From: Actinomycetales bacterium
GTDB taxonomy: Bacteria > Actinomycetota > Actinomycetes > Actinomycetales > Cellulomonadaceae
Length of the DNA stretch: 5,511 nucleotides
Reading direction: 5' to 3'
Assembly (NCBI GenBank): GCA_012514835.1
Contig: JAAYZM010000334.1
Location: 1 to 5,511 of the forward strand
A program made the position numbers and the translations under genes. The notes beneath the pieces are model-generated. The model was not told the origin of the DNA. It ran no database searches and saw only the letters and a program-made list of their open reading frames with translations. Of the stretch, positions 1 through 4,436 are shown in pieces (positions within the stretch are counted from its first letter, which is position 1; each line of letters begins with the position of its first letter).

Positions 1-1025
1 GCCATCTGCTCCTTGATGAACGAGTGGCCCACGCGCGTGCGGACCGTGCGGCCACCTGCGGCCTGGACGAGGTCCGGCACCACCTGGGAGGTGATGAGGT
101 TGTGGATGATCGTGGGCTCGCGACCCTCGGCCTTCTCGCGCGCCACCTCACGCAGCCCCACGAGCGCCGTCACGGCCGACGGGTTCACGGGCTCGCCGCG
201 CTCGTCCACCACGAAGCAGCGGTCCGCGTCCCCGTCGAACGCGAGACCCAGGTCCGCGCCGTGCTCGACGACGGCCGCCTGGAGGTCGCGCAGGTTCTCC
301 GGCTCGAGCGGGTTCGCCTCGTGGTTGGGGAACGTGCCGTCGAGCTCGAAGTACAGGGGGACGATCTCGAGCGGGAGCGCCTCGAGCCCCGCCTCGGTGC
401 CCAGCACGGCGGGGACGGTCAGGCCGCCCATGCCGTTGCCCGCGTCGACCACCACCTTGAGGGGGCGCGAGCCCGTGAGGTCCACGAGGTCACGCAGGAA
501 CACCGCGTAGTCCGTGAGGGTCTCGCGCTGGGTGATCTGCCCGCGGTCCGTCGTCGTCGGCACGCCTTCCGCGAGGTACCGCTCCGCCGTGGTGCGCACC
601 TCCACGAGACCCGTCGCCTCCCCCACGGGGCGTGCGCCCGCGCGGCACAGCTTGATGCCGTTGTACTCGGCCGGGTTGTGGCTCGCCGTGAACATCGCGC
701 CCGGCAGGTCCAGCACGCCCGACGCGTGGTACAGCCCGTCCGTGGAGCACAGGCCGATGAGCACGACGTCCACGCCGCGGTCCGCCGCGCCCTGCGCGAA
801 CGCGTCGACCAGCTCGGGGCCGGACGGGCGCATGTCGTTGCCGATCACGATCGCCGGGCGTTCTGAGGTGCCCGCGAGCACCACGACGTCCGCGAAGGCC
901 GCCCCGAGCGCCCGGGCCACCGGGACGGAGAACTGATCCGGGTAGGTCCCGCGCACGTCGTAGGCCTTGACGAGGCCTGTGAGGTCGACGGTGGCGCTGT
1001 TCGCGGTCGGCTGGCTCGAAGTCAC
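1..1025 (-). CDS. manB: Phosphomannomutase/phosphoglucomutase (ManB-type), C-terminus cut off by window edge
   Basis: An alpha-D-phosphohexomutase that interconverts mannose-6-P and mannose-1-P (or the glucose equivalents) in the cytoplasm, feeding GDP-mannose and envelope glycan synthesis. I translated the minus strand from GTG at 1025; an in-frame TAG at 1037-1035 rules out any earlier start. The 341 complete visible residues contain the family signatures in order: AYDVRG near residues 21-26, the phosphoserine loop TASHNP at 113-118 (catalytic Ser115), VDAGNGMG at 193-200, the Mg-binding loop DGDADR at 264-269, and the start of the sugar-binding domain, VGHSFIKEQM, at about 332-341. Family members are about 450-470 residues long, so roughly 110-130 C-terminal residues lie outside the window. 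No good Shine-Dalgarno is visible; a TAGGCT box 6 nt before the GTG suggests a leaderless start. Whether the enzyme prefers mannose or glucose cannot be decided from the visible part. The family call is very secure; the symbol is conventional for this locus. Confidence 0.95.
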   Translation of the reverse strand, partial: MTSSQPTANSATVDLTGLVKAYDVRGTYPDQFSVPVARALGAAFADVVVLAGTSERPAIVIGNDMRPSGPELVDAFAQGAADRGVDVVLIGLCSTDGLYHASGVLDLPGAMFTASHNPAEYNGIKLCRAGARPVGEATGLVEVRTTAERYLAEGVPTTTDRGQITQRETLTDYAVFLRDLVDLTGSRPLKVVVDAGNGMGGLTVPAVLGTEAGLEALPLEIVPLYFELDGTFPNHEANPLEPENLRDLQAAVVEHGADLGLAFDGDADRCFVVDERGEPVNPSAVTALVGLREVAREKAEGREPTIIHNLITSQVVPDLVQAAGGRTVRTRVGHSFIKEQM

Positions 1026-1037
1026 TCGGACAGCCTA
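1026..1037 (-). promoter_or_regulatory. Putative leaderless -10 element for manB (TAGGCT-N6-GTG)
   Basis: Read on the minus strand, TAGGCT (1037-1032) fits the actinobacterial TANNNT -10 consensus. It is followed by six bases and then the GTG start, so transcription would begin at or next to the start codon. No purine-rich ribosome binding site lies between them. The 65-bp gap after the zinc-ribbon gene gives room for an independent promoter. No convincing -35 hexamer is seen. This is inference from spacing. Confidence 0.5.
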
Positions 1038-1090
1038 GGCGCAGGCCGGAGGCCGGTGCACAGGACGTCCGGCGTGGAGTACGAGCCCGA

Positions 1091-1363
1091 TCAGGTGCGC
1101 TTCGAGCGGGCGAGCACGTCCTCGATCGGGATCTCCGCGCCCTCGGCGTCGAACCACGCGCGGTGCTCGCACGCCTGGCACGAGATGAAGGTCACCGGGG
1201 TGCCGTCCGTGAGGTTCATCGCGAGCTGCGTCACGGCGCTCGACCCGCAGGACGTGCACCGACGCGGAGCGGGCCCGGGAGCGTCCGCCGGTCGGGACAA
1301 CGAACCGAGCGCCGGTGGCGGATCGGCCTTGCGACGCTTGCGCCCCTCCCCTGATTGCGACAC
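1091..1363 (-). CDS. Small two-CxxC zinc-ribbon protein, function unknown
   Basis: A 90-residue protein with a basic, proline-rich N-terminal third (several Lys/Arg at residues 8-12) followed by a compact zinc-ribbon-like core. CTSC at 36-39 and CQAC at 62-65 are two CxxC knuckles separated by a 22-residue stretch that could form the beta hairpin, ending in an aromatic/acidic HRAWFD segment. This is consistent with one structural zinc ion; no catalytic residues are evident. Similar small ribbons are seen beside DUF3499 and manB in actinobacteria, but I know of no assigned role. The GTG start at 1363 is favoured because a GGGGAAGG Shine-Dalgarno lies 9 nt upstream, inside the end of the DUF3499 gene, whose stop is only 2 nt before this start. 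The two genes are therefore probably cotranscribed and translationally coupled. It could be a regulator or a nucleic-acid-binding accessory protein; nothing in the sequence decides. Confidence 0.85.
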   Translation of the reverse strand: MSQSGEGRKRRKADPPPALGSLSRPADAPGPAPRRCTSCGSSAVTQLAMNLTDGTPVTFISCQACEHRAWFDAEGAEIPIEDVLARSKRT

Positions 1364-1365
1364 GA

Positions 1366-1722
1366 CTAGCTGCCTTCCCCGCGCAGCACACGCAGATGCC
1401 CCCGCCGCGCCACCTCGCCCGTCACCGTCTCGGGTTCGGGGACCGCAGGCGCCCGGCCCGCCTCGCGCACTGCGTCCGCGAGCGCGAGGAGGTCGTCACG
1501 GCTCGGCTCGGCCGGCTGGAACTCCGTGAGCAGCCGCACCACCTCCCAGCCGCGCGGGGCCGTCAGGCGCTCCGCATGGGACGAGCAGAGGTCGTACGAG
1601 TGGGGCTCCGCGAACGTCGCGAGCGGGCCCAGCACGGCGGTGGAGTCCGAGTAGACATAGGTGAGCGTGGCCACGGCAGCACTGCCGCAGGCGGTACGAG
1701 AACACGGGCGCAAGGACTTCAC
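1366..1722 (-). CDS. DUF3499 family protein
   Basis: A 118-residue cytoplasmic protein of the actinobacterial DUF3499 family, function unknown. The diagnostic core runs from RPCSRTACG through ATLTYVYSDSTAVLGPL, AEPHSYDLC and SHAERLTAPRGWEVVRL. Conserved Cys7, Cys12, His41, Cys46 and His49 (numbered from GTG 1722) look like a metal site, C-x4-C then H-x4-C-x2-H, which is my inference. The C-terminal third is a variable, Ala/Pro/Glu-rich tail. Two starts are possible. ATG at 1752 adds ten hydrophobic residues and has a GAGGTGG 7 nt upstream. GTG at 1722 places the conserved core right at the N-terminus and is preceded by TATCGT plus 7 nt, a leaderless layout. I chose 1722 because no TANNNT box occurs upstream of 1752 in the divergent gap, but the ATG remains credible. 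It heads a probable operon with the zinc-ribbon gene. Confidence 0.9.
   Translation of the reverse strand: MKSLRPCSRTACGSAAVATLTYVYSDSTAVLGPLATFAEPHSYDLCSSHAERLTAPRGWEVVRLLTEFQPAEPSRDDLLALADAVREAGRAPAVPEPETVTGEVARRGHLRVLRGEGS
1373..1380 (-). promoter_or_regulatory. Ribosome binding site of the zinc-ribbon gene
   Basis: GGGGAAGG on the minus strand, ending 9 nt before the GTG at 1363. It lies within the last codons of the DUF3499 gene, so ribosomes terminating at 1366 would stop over the next start. This fits translational coupling and supports GTG 1363 as the true start. Confidence 0.55.
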
Positions 1723-1735
1723 ACCCAGGACGATA
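1723..1735 (-). promoter_or_regulatory. Putative leaderless -10 element for the DUF3499 gene (TATCGT-N7-GTG)
   Basis: On the minus strand TATCGT (1735-1730) matches TANNNT and is separated by 7 nt from GTG 1722. If real, it decides the start in favour of GTG 1722 over ATG 1752, because the element would lie inside the longer reading frame. No -35 box is recognised. Confidence 0.35.
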
Positions 1736-1825
1736 GCGAGTGCCCCTGACATTCGGTCGCCACCTCGCCGGAAGGGCGCTGCTCGCCTGCCCCGCGCGCC
1801 CTCCCCCGTAGCCGTCCCGCGCGCC

Positions 1826-1837
1826 TAGGCTGGAGGG
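1826..1837 (+). promoter_or_regulatory. Putative leaderless -10 element for the zincin-like gene (TAGGCT-N6-GTG)
   Basis: TAGGCT at 1826-1831 is followed by GGAGGG and then GTG 1838. The GGAGGG abuts the start codon with no spacer, so it is poorly placed as a Shine-Dalgarno. The -10-to-start distance is the same as upstream of manB, and both sites share the 12-mer GCGCCTAGGCTG, which contains the palindrome GCCTAGGC. A transcript beginning on the GTG is likely. Confidence 0.5.
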
Positions 1838-2305
1838 GTGCGCACACCCCGGGAGCTCCGCGGCACCGACGCGCGGTCGGGCGAGCCGCTCGCCGTCCGA
1901 CGGCGGGACCGTCGCGGCCGTGGCCTGCGCGGGCCGATCATGCCGCACAACCTCCCCGCCTACCGCACGCGCGCGGAGGTGTTCGAGGATCACGTCCTGG
2001 CCGCCGTAGAGCGCCTCGAGTCGCGCTGGGGTGCCCAGCTGCACCGGACCCAGTTCGCCGTCGAGGACGTCCCGCCGTCCAACCCCGCGCCGTGGGAGCG
2101 CGGCGGCGTGCCGCTCGGCCGCTACTTCCCCGCCGAGCCGGGCCTCGACCCCACGATCGTGGTATACCGCCGGCCCGTCGAGACGCGTGCGATCGACGCC
2201 GCGGACCTCGCCGACCTGGTGCGCGTCGTCGTCGTCGAGCAGGTCGCTCACCTCCTCGGGCGATCGCCCGAGGAGATCGACCCCGCGTACGACGACGAGG
2301 GGTAG
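1838..2305 (+). CDS. Zincin-like metallopeptidase family protein (PF06262 type) lacking HExxH histidines
   Basis: A 155-residue protein of the minimal zincin family found divergent from DUF3499/manB in actinobacteria. Visible landmarks are the basic segment RRRDRRGRGLRGP at 21-33, a helix with AVERLESRW near 56-64, FAVEDVPP at 73-80, PWERGGVPLGRYFP at 85-98, IVVYRRPVE at 107-115, and the helix that normally carries the zinc motif at about 127-141. In that helix the expected HExxH reads V133-E134-Q-V-A137, followed by His138. The glutamate is kept but both zinc-binding histidines are gone, so peptidase activity is doubtful. This replacement is, as I recall, usual in the actinobacterial branch. 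The start at GTG 1838 is preferred over ATG 1940 because the basic segment is conserved in relatives and lies upstream of that ATG. Length is normal for the family. No signal peptide or membrane segment is seen. Function is unknown; a scaffold or regulatory role is possible. Confidence 0.9.
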   Translation: MRTPRELRGTDARSGEPLAVRRRDRRGRGLRGPIMPHNLPAYRTRAEVFEDHVLAAVERLESRWGAQLHRTQFAVEDVPPSNPAPWERGGVPLGRYFPAEPGLDPTIVVYRRPVETRAIDAADLADLVRVVVVEQVAHLLGRSPEEIDPAYDDEG

Positions 2306-2321
2306 TTCGGGGCGCGGTCCC

Positions 2322-2420
2322 GGGGCCGACGGCGGGTGACGGGCACTCCCGCTCGGGGCCGACGGCGAGTCACGGGCAATCGCGTTCTGGGCCGACGGCG
2401 AACGCGGGGCGAGACAGGCT
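2322..2420 (+). repeat. Three imperfect 33-bp direct repeats in the intergenic region
   Basis: Units begin at 2322, 2355 and 2388 with an exact 33-bp period. Each carries the core GGGCCGACGGCG near its start. Units 1 and 2 agree at 28 of 33 positions; unit 3 agrees over its first 13 bases except one and then decays. The array lies just after the zincin-like stop (2303-2305) and ends about 80 bp before the DUF222-HNH start. No clear hairpin is formed. It could be a remnant of coding or dispersed repeat DNA, or a binding-site array. Confidence 0.8.
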
Positions 2421-2489
2421 CACAACGCGCTGACCAGGAGATTTACCCACCTTACTGCCCGAATTGTCCGGAGTGTCAGTGGTGGGTGC

Positions 2490-2501
2490 CAGGCTGTCAG
2501 C
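2490..2501 (+). promoter_or_regulatory. Weak -10-like box before the DUF222-HNH start (CAGGCT-N6-GTG)
   Basis: CAGGCT at 2490-2495 plus GTCAGC precedes GTG 2502. Apart from C for T at the first position it repeats the manB layout TAGGCT-GTCCGA-GTG. The first T of TANNNT is usually important, so this may be weak or coincidental. Its main use is as support for the 2502 start, which has no good Shine-Dalgarno. Confidence 0.3.
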
Positions 2502-4415
2502 GTGCTCCACGAGAACTCCGAACCCGAAGCCGAGCGGGCCTCCGACGCGCCGTCGGCCAAGCCCGTCGGCGAGGTCGGCGAGCCTGCGGGCCAGCGCGGA
2601 GAGCGCGGAGAGCGCGGAGAGCGCGGAGAGCGCGGAGAGCGCGGAGAGCCAGTAGACCAGCCCGCCGCGGACGCCGCGCGGGAGCTCTACGTGACCATGG
2701 ATGGCGTCGTCGAGCTCGAGGCGGGCGTGGCCGCGTCGCGCGCCATGCGGATGATCCCGAGCGCCACGGCTCCGGAACGGGACTGGTCGAGCAACCTTCC
2801 TGGGGACTACTCCAACCCGCACCTCTACCGCCCGGGCAGGGACGGTGGCGACTGGGTCTCCGACGTGGGCGACCTCCCGGGCGGCCCGTTGCTCCTCGCT
2901 GAGCTCCTCGAGACGGGGTACGAGACGCTGAACGACGTCGAGCTCGTCGCGGCGCTCCGCCTGTGGGAGCGGGTCGAGGCGTGGGTGGCCGCGCGTCACC
3001 ACGACGCGCTGGCCGCGCTCGCGGTGCGGGCGGAGCGCTTCGGCGGCCCGCGGCAGGCAGCGGCGGCGCTCGCGAGCGAGCTGCGGTGCACGCAGCAGGC
3101 TGCCGAGTCGAAGCTCGCGCTCGCGCGCTCCCTCGCCCTCTTCCCCGTGGTCCAGGACGCGCTCTGGGAGGGCGCGATCGACCTGAAGAAGGCACAGACC
3201 ATCATCACGGAGGCCCAGGGTGCCCCCGAGGAGTCCGCGCAGCAGGTCGCCGCGCTGGGCGTCGCGCTCGCACCCTCCAAGACTCCGCCCCAGCTCCGCC
3301 GTGCGCTCGCGGCAGCCGTGCTGGGCCTCGACCCGGGAGCCGCCGCGGAGCGCGCTCGGCAAGCGACGGCGGATCGTCGGGTGGAGTTCCTCCCGCAGCC
3401 TGACTCCATGGCGCTGATCAGCGCGTACCTGCCCGCCGCGGACGCGCTCGCCGTCAAGACTGCCCTCGACGCCCTGGCCCGCACGGGCGGCAGCGAGGAC
3501 CCGCGCACCTTCGACCAGCGGCGCGCGGACGCTCTCTCGGCGATCTTCTGGGCGATCTGCGAGGCCGGAGAGGCCCCGCTGCACCCCGAGCACCTGACCG
3601 CGACGGGAGCCGACTCGGTGGACGCGGTCGAAGCCACGACCTGCGGCGCAGCAGGGCGCGGCTCCGCACCGCTGTGGCGGCGCCTGGCGATGCGGGGCAG
3701 GCACCGTGCCCATCTGCACGTGACGGTGTCGGACACCACGTTGCTCGGACTGGATGACAAGCCTGGCGATCTTGCGGGCTACGGCCCCATCCCGGCCCAC
3801 GTGGCGCGCGAGATCGCCCGCGACGCGACATGGCGGGCCGTCCTGACGGATCCTCGGCTCGGGACGGTCACGGCCGTGGGCGAGAACAGCTATCGGCCCG
3901 GCGCCGTGCTGAGCCGCGACGTGATGGCTCGCGATCGGACGTGCACCTTCGTGGGGTGCGGCCAGCCGGCGTACCGGTGCGACCTCGACCACCGGCGCCC
4001 CTTCGACGCCACGCGCCCGGCTCGCGAGCAGACGTGCAAGGACAACCTGCACGCCCTGTGCCGGTTCCACCACAACCTCAAGACTCTCCACGGGTGGCGG
4101 CCCACCTTCGACTCGCACACCGGCGTCACGACGTGGCACAGCCCGCTCGGCAAGGTCTACGAGCGCCAGCCTGAGCCCCCGCTCCCCCCGTGGGAGAACT
4201 GGCTCACGGAGATCAACGCTGTCGAGCAACGCCCGTCCTCGTGCCCGTGCGCGCGGCCTCCACAGGACCACGAGGATGCCCGAGAAGCAGCTACGGACCC
4301 AGCCGTGCCACGCGCTCCTCACGCGTCACACGCAGCTGATGCCTTAGAAGCGTCCCGCGAACAACGCGAGCCACCAGCGGGCACCGCCCCACCCTCCGAG
4401 CCGCCACCGTTCTGA
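2502..4415 (+). CDS. DUF222 / 13E12-repeat family HNH endonuclease-like protein
   Basis: A 637-residue protein of the actinobacterial DUF222-HNH family. Residues 1-65 are hydrophilic and include six Arg-Gly-Glu repeats (32-49); 66-135 is variable; about 137-470 is the DUF222 region, with LNDVELVAAL early and the hallmark GDLAGYGPIPAHVARE at 422-437, then TWRAVLTDPRLG. The HNH nuclease follows: C481/C486, the DLDH segment with His497, Asn515, and CRFHH with C520, His523 and His524. All metal and catalytic positions expected of an HNH fold are present, so it may cleave DNA. The last 85 residues are a Pro/Glu/His-rich tail. GTG 2502 is the first possible start in frame; ATG 2697 is an alternative that would leave the repeats untranslated. 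Family members are often multi-copy and associated with mobile DNA. Physiological role is unknown. It interrupts an otherwise conserved gene neighbourhood and converges on DUF5719. Confidence 0.93.
   Translation: MLHENSEPEAERASDAPSAKPVGEVGEPAGQRGERGERGERGERGERGEPVDQPAADAARELYVTMDGVVELEAGVAASRAMRMIPSATAPERDWSSNLPGDYSNPHLYRPGRDGGDWVSDVGDLPGGPLLLAELLETGYETLNDVELVAALRLWERVEAWVAARHHDALAALAVRAERFGGPRQAAAALASELRCTQQAAESKLALARSLALFPVVQDALWEGAIDLKKAQTIITEAQGAPEESAQQVAALGVALAPSKTPPQLRRALAAAVLGLDPGAAAERARQATADRRVEFLPQPDSMALISAYLPAADALAVKTALDALARTGGSEDPRTFDQRRADALSAIFWAICEAGEAPLHPEHLTATGADSVDAVEATTCGAAGRGSAPLWRRLAMRGRHRAHLHVTVSDTTLLGLDDKPGDLAGYGPIPAHVAREIARDATWRAVLTDPRLGTVTAVGENSYRPGAVLSRDVMARDRTCTFVGCGQPAYRCDLDHRRPFDATRPAREQTCKDNLHALCRFHHNLKTLHGWRPTFDSHTGVTTWHSPLGKVYERQPEPPLPPWENWLTEINAVEQRPSSCPCARPPQDHEDAREAATDPAVPRAPHASHAADALEASREQREPPAGTAPPSEPPPF
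2596..2649 (+). repeat. Six perfect 9-bp tandem repeats (GCGGAGAGC) encoding Arg-Gly-Glu
   Basis: GCGGAGAGC is repeated six times without a mismatch, and a partial copy (GC) precedes the run. In the DUF222-HNH frame it encodes RGE x6 (residues 32-49). Because the unit is three codons, gain or loss of copies would change protein length without a frameshift. Perfect identity suggests recent slippage expansion. Confidence 0.95.
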
Positions 4416-4429
4416 GTGCCCGGTGGCGG
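4401..4429. terminator. Perfect 9-bp inverted repeat at the convergent gene junction, likely bidirectional terminator
   Basis: CCGCCACCG (4401-4409) pairs exactly with CGGTGGCGG (4421-4429), leaving an 11-nt loop. The stem is almost all G/C. It spans the TGA of the DUF222-HNH gene (4413-4415) and sits 7 nt from the DUF5719 stop (4437-4439). No U-tract follows on either strand, as is common for actinobacterial hairpin terminators. The symmetric placement lets it serve both genes. Confidence 0.65.
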
Positions 4430-4436
4430 GGGATCA

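Noticed and set aside
24..866. 280-codon plus-strand open frame opposite manB
   Set aside because: The translation is His/Arg/Val-rich and domainless; the minus strand encodes clear phosphohexomutase motifs.
1496..2251. 251-codon minus-strand frame crossing DUF3499, the divergent gap and the zincin-like gene
   Set aside because: It overlaps two well-supported genes in other frames and a promoter region, and its translation shows no family features.
2322..2420. Possible CRISPR array
   Set aside because: The repeats are directly adjacent with no unique spacers, are imperfect, and no cas gene is present.
2306..2501. LexA/SOS box or recombinase attachment site beside the nuclease gene
   Set aside because: I looked for a GAAC-N-GTTC-type palindrome and for terminal inverted repeats or target duplications bracketing the gene and saw none.
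2336..2902. Plus-strand frame translating the 33-bp repeats and the 9-bp repeat as Arg-rich peptide
   Set aside because: The product is a run of Arg/Ala/Gly from repeat DNA and runs out of frame into the nuclease gene; no start signal supports it.
2370..4322. 650-codon open frame on the minus strand opposite the DUF222-HNH gene
   Set aside because: It is longer than the sense gene, but its translation is Arg/Ala/Leu-rich with no recognisable domain, while the plus frame carries full DUF222 and HNH motifs. Long antisense frames are expected in very GC-rich DNA.
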